From contig CM028377.1 in NCBI GenBank assembly GCA_013146195.2, positions 103,011,547-103,075,546 on the forward strand: DNA of 64,000 nt, given 5' to 3'. Numbering within the stretch: position 1 is the first letter of the stretch; every line of letters begins with the position of its first letter. The notes beneath the pieces are model-generated. The model made no database searches and was not told where the DNA came from. It was given only the letters and a program-made list of their open reading frames with translations. This stretch comes from Codonopsis lanceolata. Its lineage: Eukaryota; Streptophyta; Magnoliopsida; Asterales; Campanulaceae. This document shows positions 44,271 through 56,931 of the stretch, in pieces. The translations under genes were made by a program, and so were the position numbers.

Positions 44271-45531
44271 TGTTGGTCCCAAAATAGGCTCAATCTAGGC
44301 TAGAAGGGGGGGGGGAGTTGAATAGCCTAGTAGATATTATTTGGTTTTTAAAAGGTTTTATTAAAACAAACTTTCTTCTTTTCTTTTAAACAAATTTTAC
44401 AAGAAGAGTTAGTGCAGCGGAAAGCTAAATGAGATCATATCTGATAGATAGGTTGATGTTGAAGATAGGTTGATGTTGATACAATGGTAGACTTTAATAA
44501 GTAAACACAGGTTAAGAGATGAGCGAACGATCGACGACGCAGAGTTTAAAAGTGGTTCGTACTATGAATAGTACTACGTCCACTACCAAAGTGGTTAGCT
44601 TTGGATTTTGAAAGGTTCACTTGTTTATCCACTAGGTGTAAAAGTAAGATATCTAATGGATTGTGTACAAAACAATTTTTAACCAAGTGTATAATGATGA
44701 GAGAAACAATCAATGAATAATTGTTCTCTCAAGTGCTAAAGTAAAGAACAGTTTATAATCAAACTAGATGAAGCTGAAACAGAGTAAAGACTGGCAGATC
44801 TGCAGCTTCATGAAGTTTGGTGAAGATGTTAGTTCTTGTCCTTTGATCTCTTGAATGCTTGAGTTATGAAGATGAAGCTTAAATGTTCAATATGCAAGTG
44901 TTGTTGTTCAGATCTTCAAAACTTGAATAAATACCAGAGGAGATCTTTAGGACCGTTGGACTGGGGATAGACAAGTTGTGTCCAACGTTATAATGCATTA
45001 AATGTATTTCGGCACCTTGTAGGATGCGTGCAGCAATAGAAATCAGAGACTCAAAGTTGCAGAGGTAGTCATTGCAAACAAAATAAGTTTTCGGTCTTGC
45101 AGGCGTTTCAGCTTGAAAGTTTTCTTAGCCAAATGAGGAAATGTCTTCAGATGTCATTATGCGTGAGACATACTTGATAGATGTCGAGTTGTCTAAAGAG
45201 TTGACTTCTTTGAAGGGAAATCTGATGAAGATTATCTGACTTAGATATTTAAAAAATATCTAAATCAAATAATATGTGACTTAATTCCTCGATTTGACTG
45301 TCTTTGATTTTGAACCTTGAGCAGACTTCCAAGTCTGCTGTTCGAACTGTGCTTTCAAGGCTAACGTTGAAGTCTGCTTGTCCGCGCCTAAAATGAACTA
45401 AGAATAAACTAGTTCTAAACACCCTTGATTCTAAGACAGTTACCACACTAATCGGTACGCAGACCTATTAGCCACTGTGTAGTAGAATCAGAAGATGACT
45501 CAACCAAATCTAGAACCTATGAGGGTCAACA
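44271..45531 (-). repeat. 5' LTR of large copia
   Basis: 1261 bp, TG...CA on both strands, nearly collinear with 33070-35414 outside the nested solo LTR. Followed by GACAT, the target duplication. Confidence 0.92.
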
Positions 45532-45831
45532 GACATGACACCCAAATAATGCATAGATTTGCCCCTACATGTAACATGTATCAATTAGTATATGTGTCCG
45601 TGCTATAGGTATGGTGTTAGTATGTAATCAGTTCAATAAATGATCGGGATAAAGAAAACTCATAACTGACGAGATAATTCAAACAAAATCCACAACTTAA
45701 GGTTTTATATATAACTAGCTTTACACCCATGCGTTAAACGCACGTCATATATATTTTTCAATCAAATTATACATAAGCAACATGAAGTGAAAAAACAAAA
45801 TTAAAATAATAAATTAAAGAGAACTCTTGAA

Positions 45832-45832
<1 letters not shown>

Positions 45833-45897
<65 letters not shown>
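45833..45897. repeat. (TA)n microsatellite
   Basis: About 32 uninterrupted TA units inside Helitron 2. Confidence 0.95.
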
Positions 45898-45903
<6 letters not shown>

Positions 45904-46551
45904 AAAACTAATATCATGATTAAAAACTTTAACGATAATAAAAAAAATAAAAAAATAATTGTAACGTAAATATTGTGAGTTCGATGTACAAATAATTGTA
46001 ATGTAAAACTCAAATTACATACTTCCTATGATCATCCTTCCCCCGAAATGACCAAAATATCATCGACTCAAAAACTCTTTCATTAATAGTGTCACCCAAA
46101 TGAGGTGACACTGATAATATATGTACTTAATTATTACAACTATATATACAAATATTTAAGCTCAATTCAATAAACTATGAAATAGACATTTAAACTATGA
46201 TTGCTCTCAATTCATTGTCCATTTCACAGAGTATGATACTCGTCTACTTGCCCATATACATAATCACACCCCTCTAGAGTCATTGTACATGTTTCTAGAG
46301 CAATTAGATTATGATTTACTTGCTTATATTCATCCTCGCTTTTCTATAATGTTAATGAGCGAAAATGAAATCCGATAGTAATGATGTTGTCACCTCTCAC
46401 CAGGATCATGTTGATCTTTAAAAGTTCACTCATCCAACATGTCATAACTGATGCTACTATTTTTTTAAAAGGTTGGAGGGGACATAGACCTTACTCCAAC
46501 CCTTACTTTTTAATATTTTAATGCTTTGAAAAACTACAATTATAGATATAT

Positions 46552-46865
46552 GATGCCTTTGGTGTGGTTAGAACAAATGGTACCTCTGGTGAGGTTTTAA
46601 CCATCCGACCTCTCGGTTGAAAGTAGTGATGCACCAGGGTGCTTCTGGTAGGGTTTGAACACTCGACCTCTCCGTTAAGATAAGCGGGCAGCTAAATAGG
46701 GCCTTTGGGTAAGGCTTGAACAACAACGTTGCCTCTAAAGAGGCTTGAACACCCGACCTTTTTATTGAAAATTGTAAAGTCCAGGGTGTCTCTAGTGAGA
46801 CTTGAACACTTGACCTCTCCGTTAGGAGAAGTGAACAGTACCAGTTGAGCAAGAGCTCGTTGGTT
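46552..46865 (-). mobile_element. SINE-like array of tRNA-derived segments
   Basis: On the minus strand it opens with AGCTCTTGCTCAACTGGTA (46853-46835), an A-box-like tRNA start, then GTGTTCAAGTCTCAC, a B box (about 46809-46795). The B-box-containing unit (GAGAGGTC then GTTCAA) recurs near 46748, 46718, 46660 and 46598, so the module is repeated four to five times. It lies inside Helitron 2. The open minus frame 46568-46852 is a by-product. Confidence 0.6.
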
Positions 46866-47599
46866 GATGCTACTAATTTTGTGCCGGTGAAATTACTTGG
46901 TTATACGCAATAAAAGTGGTCACATAACATTTATGGCTAAGTAATGTTTATTAAGTATAAAATTAGACATGTCAGACTTTAAGGATCCATAATTGTTCAT
47001 CAAATTATATTTCACTATGTACTTGTTCTTTAGCTTCTATGGATAGAATTTGTCTTAACAAAACTCACAAGTAAATTAATATCAATATAGGAAGATCTTA
47101 TAGTATAATAAGTTTTTAAATTGTTATTCTTGTTTCCCTTGCATATTGGTAAAAAGAGAAAATGCATTGCCTCTTAGATTGATGGTATTTAATTTCTTAA
47201 TAGCTTTTTATATTTTTTTATTTACTTATCAATACTTGTATATGTGTTCATATAGAAATATAATCCTTATTTTGTAATTAGTTACGGTGGTTATCTAGCA
47301 ATCTTGAGATAAGCAAATTACATTTTTCATTATATATATCTTCCTATTTTTGGTAAGTGCATTTTGAAGGGATCTTGCTATATATGGATGTGCTAATTAC
47401 ATTTGTCATTATATATAGGAAACGTAACAAAATAAAGTGTTTCAATTTCCAATGTCATGTTAATTAAATGTTTAGTATAAAAATTAAGAAAAATGTGATA
47501 AAACAAAGTGTTTCAACTTCCAATGCATATTTGTGTTTACATTTATGGAAAACATTTAGGCGGGAAAATCACAGTTATTGTTATATATATAGATATAGA

Positions 47600-48218
47600 T
47601 TATAGAGGGGTAATTTAAACAAAACTTACAACTGAGAGGGACCGTCAATTGTATTTGACTCAATTCGATCTGAGCCATCAGTTAACCCCCTGATCTTTTT
47701 TATAATATAGATAGCACCGACGATAAAATAATTGATGAGTTTAAGTTAATTAGTGACTCGATGTTAGGATTTTGAGTCTGTTTTTTTTTTCTTTGCAGTG
47801 ATTAAAGAAAAAAACAGAGACGTTGAATGAAAAGGGTTGAACAAAAGTGTAATTATTTGTTAGGGAAAAAAGATGTGTCATGGGACCTAAATTGAAATGA
47901 AAAAGCCAAGTTGAGTGGTTTCCAACACAAATAATGTGTCGCCTTATTTTAGATTTTTAATACAAAAAATTAACCAGGCCCCATCCAATTAAAGAACGAA
48001 AAGCCAATAATCTTATCTAATATGTTTATAATTTCCGTAAATTCAATCGATCTCATGGCTGATCATTGCACTAAGTGCAAAGAAGAAAGCATCTTAATTT
48101 AGGATTAGTATATAGTTTGGTCCCTCAACTTAACACTATTTTCAGGCCCGGTTTTGGAGGGGTTCAACATACCCGACGGAACAGGGCCCTCAATTTAAGA
48201 GGGCCCAATTTTATAGAT
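47600..48218. other. Intergenic stretch
   Basis: AT-rich sequence without a supported gene or element end. Confidence 0.45.
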
Positions 48219-48375
48219 GTAGACTTCTCAAGTCTTCTTACTAGCAGACTTCACAAGTCTTCTCACCAACAGACTTCTAAAGTCTTCTTCATCAGCAGAA
48301 TTCACAAGTCTTCTCACCAACAGACTTCTAAAGTTTTCTTTTGCAGCAGACTTCACAAGTCTTCTTCAACAGCAG
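48219..48375. repeat. Palindromic minisatellite, about 27-bp unit
   Basis: Six units of the form AGACTTCACAAGTCTTCTTC plus CAACAGC. AGACTT and AAGTCT are inverted around CAC, so each unit can form a small hairpin. The plus-strand frame 48075-48386 is created by the repeat. Confidence 0.8.
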
Positions 48376-48691
48376 TCTTAAGATGACTTAATAGTGGCAG
48401 TTCTAATCAAGAGCAACGGTTTTGTTTTCTATTTTAATTATTTTGTTTTATATTATGTAAGATTGTAATAGGGACTTTTCCAACATAGACCATATAAGGA
48501 CAGGTGGTGAGTCCAGTGGGATAAGGAAGGTAGGATAAATTGAGGTACGGATGCCCCGAATAAGCAACATTACTGATCAACCTGGCCTAAAAAAAGTTTG
48601 ATAGCTTCTTCGATGTTGGTGTCTATAATCCAATTAAGTGATTGTGTTTGCGTTTGTGTGCATGTTCATTATTTCTAATTTTCCATTTCAA

Positions 48692-49229
48692 TATCTATAT
48701 TACACTAGATGAGTTCCAATCCCAATGCTATTTTTTCAAAGTTTTGACTCTTTTAATGGTTTAGAAGAGCTCTAAGAGCAAGATTAATGGAGGTTTTTAA
48801 AAAAATCTTCCAAGAATCAAGGCTTCCAATGGTGGTTCTTAAGAAATCATCTATATTACACTAGATGAGTTCCAATCCCAATACTTTTTTTTAAGTGTTG
48901 ACTTTTTTAATGGCTTAGAAGAGCTCTAAAAGCAAGATTAATGGTGGTTTAAAAAAAATGCAAATAATATTACGAGCTAGAGCTTGTAATATTATTACAA
49001 GCTTTAACGTTAGAGTCGTTAGATGATTAAGTTGGTGATGATTTGGAAAGTCCGTGTCATTACTTAAAAAAAATATTTGATCTAACAGTGTAGAGATCTA
49101 AATAGATTTGATCAAACGGTACTAACACTAAAGCTTGTAATAATATCACAAGCTCTAGCTTGTAATATCATACCTCCAAAAAAAATCTTCCAAGAATCAA
49201 GGCTTCCAATGGTGGTTCTTAAGAAATCA
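48692..49229. repeat. 156-bp tandem duplication, second copy interrupted
   Basis: ATCTATATTACACTAGATGA starts at 48692 and again at 48848. The second copy is longer by 226 bp, exactly the MITE at 48961-49177 plus a 9-bp target duplication. Confidence 0.85.
48961..49177. mobile_element. 217-bp MITE with 9-bp target duplication
   Basis: Inverted ends: ATAATATTACGAGCTAGAGC at the left matches the complement of the right end, with about 55 bp of similarity. AAAAAAAAT flanks it on both sides (48952-48960, 49178-49186). The size of the duplication suggests a Mutator-type MITE. Confidence 0.75.
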
Positions 49230-49656
49230 AATCCAAATCTTATTTGATTTTGTTTGATTTGGATCAATTTAAGATACAAATGAAAATCAAATCAAACACA
49301 AAAAAACACAGTCAAACGACTGTGTTTAAGGTAAAATAGGCTCAAAAAAAGGTCGTTTTGAACCAAAAAAATAAAATAAAAATTAGTTGCTAACACAGGG
49401 GTTAACGCCTCCTACCCTTTCCATGTGTCGTCGTCTGGGTGGTTTTGATTATATTTCCCCCCATTGCCTTTCTTTATCTTTATTTACTACGCTCAAATTA
49501 AATATTATTAAAAAAAGTTGTTGAGTGGAAAGAAAAAAATATTACTCTGTAGTATAATTGCAATGATTGTCCATACACACATATATATGGACATGTTGAT
49601 TTGGAGGAACACAAAAACAAGAAACATTAATAGTCCAAAACAAAGAAGATCGAGTG
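49230..49656. promoter_or_regulatory. Likely promoter and 5' UTR of the MATE gene
   Basis: 427 bp between the duplication and the ATG. A TATA-like CATATATATGG lies near 49580. No other signal can be assigned. Confidence 0.35.
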
Positions 49657-49959
49657 ATGATCCAAACTGGTACAAATTCTGATCAGTCTGGAACGTTGGG
49701 CCATGAAGAAGAAGAAGAAGAAGAAGGTAGAAAGAATGATAGTGATGATAAGGGGTGGAGGTGGCGGTGGAAGAAGGTGGTGGATGTGGAGGAGGCGAAG
49801 AATCAGATATTGTTTTCGGTACCATTGATCCTCACGAATGCCGCTTACTTCTTCATCCCTTTGATATCCATCATGTTTGCCGGCCACCTTGGCGACCTTC
49901 AGCTTGCCGCCTCCAACCTTGCCACTTCTTGGGCAAACACTACCGGTTTTATGTTCCTG
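49657..49959 (+). CDS. MATE-family transporter, first exon only
   Basis: Encodes residues 1-101, starting at the ATG 49657 (a GTG just before it is not a start). An acidic run of seven Glu from a GAA microsatellite is followed by VDVEEAKNQILFSVPL, the first transmembrane helix (about 51-74) with ISIMFAGHLGDLQLAASNLA, then TSWANTTGFMFL. These match the N-terminal part of plant MATE (DTX) proton-coupled exporters. The exon ends CTG|GTACTAA, a usable donor at the place where plant MATE genes often have their first intron. No second exon with the expected GLSGALETLCGQ-like motif occurs downstream in the window. It is either a gene with a very long intron or an orphan exon. Confidence 0.72.
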
Positions 49960-49990
49960 GTACTAATTTTAACTCTTCCCTCTTAAAATA

Positions 49991-50289
49991 CTCCTAATGT
50001 CCGGTGGATCTCACAAGTTACCTTTTTCACACTAGGCAATTTAATAATTAATATTCTGTTTCCACCCAAATAGTTTATATTTTAAAAATCTAATTATTAA
50101 TAGATATATAACTAGCATTAAAGTTGGTTATAATTACAAAAATATTTGAGCATAATTAATATGTTAATAGGAAATGTGAGAGTAAAGTTGAAATGTTATA
50201 AAAATAATAAGCATAATTTTTTAAAATAGACTTTTAAATTGAAACATCTAAAATAGTATGCTAAACTTTTTTTTCCGGAACGGAGGGAG
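49991..50289. mobile_element. Stowaway-type MITE just after the MATE exon
   Basis: Begins CTCCTAATGTCCGG and ends CCGGAACGGAGGGAG, with TA on both sides (49989-49990, 50290-50291). About 300 bp. The left terminal repeat is partly decayed. It starts 31 bp after the exon's donor site. Confidence 0.6.
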
Positions 50290-50760
50290 TAAATTTTACT
50301 AATTAGTAATTTTGTGAGAAACTTTGTTCCATATTGAATAATACATTAGTTTCATCCAAAAATTTCATGTTTGAAAGTTTTAATAGCAAAAATATATATT
50401 AATATAATTGGAGTCGATCATAATTACAAAATATTTAACTATAAGGTCCATAATCAATATTCTTAAAACACAAGTGGAGGTAAAGATGAAAGGTGTATGT
50501 AAATCATAAGTATAATTTTTTTAAATAAACTTTTAAGATGAACTTTTTGCTTGAAATAGAGAGAATAATTAATAATTTTATTACTTTATCGTTAATAAAT
50601 ATTTGAAAATATCTGGTTATCAACTACATAAATATCAACTACATAAATATTAAAATAAAATATCCAAACATTTGATGAATCTAAACATATATTACACTAT
50701 ATCTATATTGAAGGTCGAAATAAAAGAGTCCGTAGTTGTTAGCACTCGTATTACATATTT
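50290..50760. other. AT-rich spacer
   Basis: No MATE exon or other gene recognised. Confidence 0.45.
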
Positions 50761-51761
50761 GGCGGATTAGATCATCTATTCAAAAATCATATTTCATCTT
50801 CAATTCCACTGTTGGATCACTGACACATATCCATTGTAAATAAACAAAATTACTTACCAATTTACATGGTAAAACTCATGATAGTGGTAGACATCACGGA
50901 AAAAAAACCAAATCCCTCCCCCAATTTTATCCGAAAATAAAAACTAATAGATCCATTATTATTGCTATTTTTGTATATATTGATTTTCAATGAAAAACCC
51001 CTCTATATCAGTTTTATATTTTCATTGAAAAACTAATATATTAATTTTCAGTGAAAAACTAATATATTAATTTTCAATGAAAAACTAATAGATCCATTAC
51101 GTACCAATTTTCAATGAAGCTTTGATTTTTACCGAAATGATGATTAGTTATATTCGCATGACTTGCAACATGTTTGGGCGTTATGAATGTATGTGGTTCG
51201 ATTTGGTTTGATTTAGGCCAAAACCACAAATCGAATCATCATATATTGGTTTTAAATTTTTTAAATCAAACCGAATAAGACTTAGAACCGAACCGAACCA
51301 CTCGGTTTGGTTTGATTTGGTTCGATTTTGTAGTTTATATATATAAAAAATATCAACTTAACTAACATTAAAAATAATGTAATTGAAATATGAGTCACAT
51401 TCCGGTGATGTCTACCGTTAACATAAGTTTTACCACGTAAATTGGTATGTAATTTTGTTTTTGGAAAAAAACTTGTGTAAGACGTTGTTACAGATATTTT
51501 TTATAAGACAATTTTTTTTAATCTGACTCACCGTGTATTGATGGTTTGAACTGTGAGAGAATGAGACTCCGTTTTACGAATTAAGATCCGTAAGACGGTC
51601 TTACGAATTAAGATCCGTAAGACGGTCTTACGAATTAAGATCCGTAAGATCGTTTTGCAGAAGACTTACTCCTTGTTTATTTATAATTGACATATGTTAA
51701 TGATCCACCGGTAGAATAAGAGATGAAATATGATTTTGGAATAGAGGATCTAATCTAGTCC
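50761..51761. mobile_element. Inverted-repeat element with a nested MITE
   Basis: Left arm 50761-50925 matches the reverse complement of 51395-51761 once the MITE at 51463-51672 is removed (shared words: GGATTAGATC, CATATTTCATCT, TTACCAATTTAC, GTAGACATCACCG-like). The central part repeats TTTTCAATGAAAAACTAATA and holds a GGTTTGGTTTGATTTGG block. No clear target duplication and no coding. Confidence 0.6.
51463..51672. mobile_element. 210-bp MITE of the GTAAGACGGTCTTAC family
   Basis: Starts GGAAAAAAACTTGTGTAAGA and its right end reads GGAGTAAGTC in reverse, both like the family termini. It contains three 27-bp units with the perfect palindrome GTAAGACGGTCTTAC. It interrupts the right arm of 50761-51761. 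Confidence 0.7.
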
Positions 51762-51953
51762 TCTTGTTTTTGTATGGCTACAAAACGCGTCTCTTAAATG
51801 CAAACATTATTCTTATAAGCCTATAACAAATATATAAACTTATTAAATAGTTTTTTTATATTCTTTATGATTATTTCATAATATCATTAATTCACTTTAC
51901 TAAAAGTTATGGTCAAAAGTCACTTGCTTTTTTCCTTAGGATAAAATAATACG
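51762..51953. other. Short spacer
   Basis: No feature recognised. Confidence 0.4.
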
Positions 51954-52989
51954 ATGTGTTTTCCTATAAGGCGATCTTACGGATCCTTATTCATAAGACA
52001 TATCTATCCAAGTTAAATAGAGTAAAATTCAGAAATCTTAATGTAATCTCCTAGTTTTTAAAAATTACAACGCCACCCCTCATGTTTATATATACAGAGT
52101 GTCACTTATTACTATTAACAGTGTCACTTTGTAGTATAAAATATGTTACTTTTGGCCATACAAGTATCTTTTTGCATTTTTAATGAAAATAATCATTTTT
52201 TTCCTAAAAAATTGTGTTACTTTTTGGACTTAAATATGTTAATTTTAGCCTTAAATGTATTACTTTTAATGAAAAATCACATTTTTTATAAATAAAAATA
52301 ATTACGTTTGACATTAAAATATCACTTTATAGCATTAAAAATGTCACTTTTTAACATTAAATGTGTTACTTTTGACCCTAAAAGTGTCATTTTGCCTTAT
52401 AACTAAAAATTATCGTTATTGACCTCAAAAGTGTCATTTTTTAACATTACATGTGTCACTTTTTATCATTAAAAGTGTCACTTTTTGTCCTATAAGTATC
52501 ACTTTGCATTTTAATGAAAATAATAATATTTTTTCCCTTGATAGTCTCACTTTTGAACTTAAAATGTGTCACTTTAGCATTTTAAACGTGTTACGTTTGC
52601 CTTTAAATGTATTACTTAGCGTTTCGTCAAAATGTGTTAGGTTCTGTCAAGCATCCTAAGGTAAATAAAGTTAACGGGGAGATAACTGAGCTGACAGGGG
52701 ATTAAATACCAAAGGTTAGGAAGGAAGAAATTTTCGACAGCAACTGTTGGAAAACCAGAGACATCGGAGAAAAAAATGAAACATTTAATTAATAAATAAT
52801 TTTAGGGCTATTAGTTTCGAGAACGGGACCTCCACAAAAGTTAAAAGCTTCCATCCTAAACCATCTTAACTAAACTAATTTTATTATTTTTAGTATCATG
52901 TTTTATATTTATTATGACTCGTGAATTCCTAAATAAAGCTTTGTCTAACGATCCGTCTTACCAAATTTCGTCCTACGCAAGTTTTTGCC
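51954..52989. mobile_element. Mutator-type unit 1 of tandem array
   Basis: 1036 bp. The left end contains GCGATCTTACGGATCC; the right end reads CGTCCTACGCAAGTTTTTGCC. The interior is built of GTGTCACTTT units and a minus-strand tRNA-like segment near 52810-52880. No protein coding. Confidence 0.7.
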
Positions 52990-54028
52990 AGGTGGTCTCA
53001 TGTAAGATGGTCTTACAGATCCTTATCCGTAAGACAGATCTATCCAAGTTAAATAGGACAAAATTCAGAAATCTCAATGCAACCCCCTAGATTTTAAAAA
53101 TTAGAGTGCCACCCCTCATGCTTATATAGACAAAGTGTTATTTTTAACTATTAGCAGTACCACTTTGTAGTATACATTGTGTTTCTTTTGGTCATACACG
53201 TGTCATTTTGCATTTTTAATGAAAATAATCATATATTTTTTTTCCTAAAAAAGTGTTACTTTTTGGGCTTTAAATATGTCACTTTTAGCCTTAAATATGT
53301 CACTTTTACTTTTAAAAATATCATTTTTTATAAATGAAAATCATTATGTTTGACATCAAAGTGTCACTTTATAGCATTAAAAGTGTCACTTTTTAACATT
53401 AAATGTGTTACTTTTGACCTTAGAAGTGTCATTTTATTTTATAACTAAAAATCGTCGTTATTGACCTCAAAAGTGTCATTTTTTAGAATTATATGTGTCA
53501 CTTTTATCATTAAAAGTGTCACTTTTGGTCCTATAAGTATCACTTTGCATTTTAGTGAAAATAATATTTTTTCCCTTGATAATATCACTTTTGAACTTAA
53601 AATGTGTCACTTTTGTCATTTAAACGTGCTACGTTTGCCTTTAAATGTATTATTTAGCGTTTCATCAAAGATTCCCAGGATCTATCAAGCATCCTAAGGT
53701 AAATAAAGTTAACGAAAGGATAACATAGTTAACAGGGGATTAAATTGCAAAGGTTAGGAAGGAAGAAATTTTTGGCAGCAACTGTTGGAAAACTAGGGGC
53801 ACCGGAGCAAAAAATGAAACATTTCAATAATAAATAATTATGGGGCTAGTAGGTTTCGAGCACAAGACCTCTGCCAAAGTTAAAGGATTCCGCCCCAAAC
53901 AATCTTAGCTAAATCATTATTATAATTTTTAGTAACATCTTTTAGATTTATTATGACCTGTGAATTCTTAAATAGAACTTAGTCTTACGATTTGTCTTAC
54001 CAAATTCCGTCCTACACAAGTTTTTGCC
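52990..54028. mobile_element. Mutator-type unit 2 of tandem array
   Basis: 1039 bp, collinear with unit 1 and abutting it directly (TTTTTGCC then AGGTGGTCTC). A minus-strand tRNA-like segment lies near 53840-53915. Confidence 0.72.
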
Positions 54029-55169
54029 AAGTGGTCTCCTGTAAGACGGTCTTACGGATCCTTATCTGTAAGACGGATCTTTCCAGGTTAAATGAGACAA
54101 AATTCATAAATCTCAATGCAGTCCCCTAGTTTTTAAAAATTACAGTGCCACCCCTCATGTTTATATATGTAGAGTGTCATTTTTTTTACTATTAACAGTG
54201 TCACTTTGTAGTATAAAATGTGTCACTTTTGGTCATAAAAGTATCATTTTGCATTTTTGATGAAAATAATCATTTTTTCCTAAAAAAATATTACCTTTTG
54301 GCCTTAAATATAGCACTTTTAGCCTTAAATGTATTACTTTTACTTTGAAAAATCTCATTTTTTTTATAAATGAAAATCATTATGTTTGACATCAAAGTGT
54401 CACTTTATAGCATTAAAAGTGTCACTTTTTAACATTAAATGTGTTACTTTTGACCCTAAAAATGTCATTTTATCTTACAACTAAAAATCGTCGTTATTGA
54501 CCACAAAAGTGTCATTTTAAAGCATTACATGTGTCACTTTTTATCATTATAAAAGTGTCACTTTTGGTCTTATAAGTATCACTTTACATTTTAATGAAAC
54601 CCCTTAGTTTTTGAAAATTACAGCGTCACCCCTCATGTTTATATATGCAGAGTGTCACTTTTTACTATTAACAGTGTCACTTTGTAGTATAAAATGTGTC
54701 ACTTTTGGCCTTAGATGTGTCACTTTACATTTTTAATGAAAATTATATTTTTTCATAAAAAAGTGTTCTTTTTTGGGCTTAAATATGCCACTTTTAGTCT
54801 TAAATGTGTTATTTTCGCTTTGAAAAGTGTCTCATTTTTTTATAAATAAAAATCATAACGTTTGACATTAAAGTGTTACTTTATGACATTAAATTGTTAC
54901 TTCATAACATTAAAAGTGTCACTTTATAACATTAAAATTGTCACATTTTAGAATTAAATGTGTTACTTTTGACCGTATAAGTGTCAGTTTGCCTTATAAA
55001 TAAAAATCGTCATTATTGACTTTAAAAGTGTCCCTTTCTAGCATTGAAAACGTCACGTTTTAGTATTAAATGTGTCACTTTTGACAGTCAACGTTAGTTT
55101 TAAAGTGACACTTTTTAGTATTAAATATGTCACTTTTTAGTATTAAGAGTGTCACTTTTTAGTATTAAA

Positions 55170-56865
55170 CTAGTTTTATACCCGTGCGTTAAACGCATGG
55201 ATATATATATTTTTCAATCAAATTATGCTTAGTTAAATTATAATCAAGCAAAATGAAGACAAAAAACAAAACTAAAAGAAGAGATTATTTCAATGAATAG
55301 AAAAAAATTATGAAAATTACGAAATATATGTGTCAGTTGATTAACAATAATAAAATAAATAAATTAGAATAATTGCAATTTATGAAAATTAAATAAATAA
55401 TTAAAATAAAAATACAAAAAAATGTGTATCGCAGTGTATGGATTTTCAGTAGCGATACGTCGATTTTGATTCGCGATGCATCAATTTAGAATCACAATGC
55501 ATCACTATGAATTGGAAATAGACCAGTTTGAACGTGAGGCATCGATTTAAAATTGCGATGCACTGCTATGGAATGAGAATGACAATTATACAATTTTGAA
55601 TCATGGCAATGTATGAACCGATGTTTATCGCAAACGTGTCCGATTCATTAAAGGTATACCCGTCCTTTCACATCAAAAATATTTTTTCGATTAAAAAAGC
55701 ATAGTGGACAGCAGTTGAATATCTGTCGAAAGAGACCGACCCAATTTTCACCATATTCTTTTCAAACCTTTAAAAGACAAAAAATATAAATGGGTCTGAC
55801 GTGTTCATAACCCAACACATATTAATTGAATGACAAAACTTACTCTAAACAAATTTAATTGACGATGATCGATTGAAAATTGACTCAAATAATTCTATTT
55901 GTACTGATTTAACCCTGTTTATGGCTTATTTCAATATCAATAATCAATAACAATTAAAAAGACAAATTTAATATATTGGCTTTGTTACTTCGCCTCACTC
56001 ACGGATAGTAAAACGACATCGTTTTAGAGTATATATATATATATATATATTAAAAACTCTTGTCTTGAGTCTCGCTACCTCTTGCGATGATATTTATTCT
56101 AGCAACCTTGCCAGGCCTCTCACCGAAGAAAAAACAAACTATTAACTCAACTTATGGAACCAACTCCCATTTTAGTTTTTCTTCTGCACTCCCTTTACTC
56201 ATTATCCCTCTCCCCATTCTCTATCTTCGAAAATATAGAACTCTATAAAGGATGATCATCAAAGTAGCTTTCCAAGTGAGAATACTTGGGCACTCTACAA
56301 TTTGATGTAAATCTGATTACTTTTCGAACACAACGACAAATCAATTCGTTCATGATTAAATGGTCGATTCAATTTTTTTTTAAAAGAGAGGTAACTTTGC
56401 ACTTCCGAAACATTTCCTCATTGTTAAAGGAAAAATTATGTTGCAATATTGTTTGTTTCGTTATTTACCATTATATAGTTCTTGTTACTTGAAGTATTTG
56501 TTAAATTTTATTTATTTTAAATCGATATATTTTTTAGATCTGTCAGTCATTTATAATTAATCATGTGCATTCGTGTTTTAGATGAACTTTTGATGTTTTT
56601 TAAATTTTGAATATGATGAAATGGGCAACAAATTTTCAAATCTATATATTTTTGTTGGTCAGTCATATATTTAATATCAATAATGAGTATTTGTAATTTT
56701 GTTCATAATATTTCTTTTAAGAACTTTGATCCGATGAAATGGACAAAAAAATATTCATATATTTCATTTAGTTATAATGAATTGTGAGTTTTTGTGATTT
56801 CATTGAAAGTATTTGTTTTAATAACTTTTAATCTGGTGAAGTAGACAAAAACATTCATAAATAAA

Positions 56866-56931
<66 letters not shown>

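Larger units (their letters stand above)
33070..45531 (-). mobile_element. Large Ty1/copia element, Sirevirus-like, with extra ORF
   Basis: GACAT (33065-33069 and 45532-45536) is a matching 5-bp target duplication. The LTRs are 44271-45531 (5') and 33070-35414 (3', including a nested solo LTR). Order on the minus strand: 5' LTR, primer site, gag, protease, integrase, reverse transcriptase, RNase H, an about 3-kb extra region, purine tract, 3' LTR. Two Cys-His knuckles, CACCCCC-type LTR ends and an extra ORF after pol fit the Sirevirus/Maximus group. Frameshifts and stops make it non-autonomous. Confidence 0.9.
45715..47599 (-). mobile_element. Non-autonomous Helitron 2
   Basis: On the minus strand it starts TCTATATCTATATATATAAC (47599 down) and ends with a hairpin (CGTGCGTTTAACGCATG, one mismatch), GGTGTAAAG and CTAG at 45718-45715. 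Host A (45714) and T (47600) flank it. It contains an AT microsatellite and a tRNA-like array. No Rep/helicase gene. Confidence 0.78.

Noticed and set aside
46568..46852. 94-codon minus-strand frame
   Set aside because: It is the translated tRNA-like array; no protein signal.
48075..48386. 103-codon plus-strand frame
   Set aside because: Most of it is the 27-bp hairpin minisatellite.
49508..49887. Minus-strand frames opposite the MATE exon
   Set aside because: Antisense shadows; Leu/His/Pro runs come from the GAA and GTG repeats.
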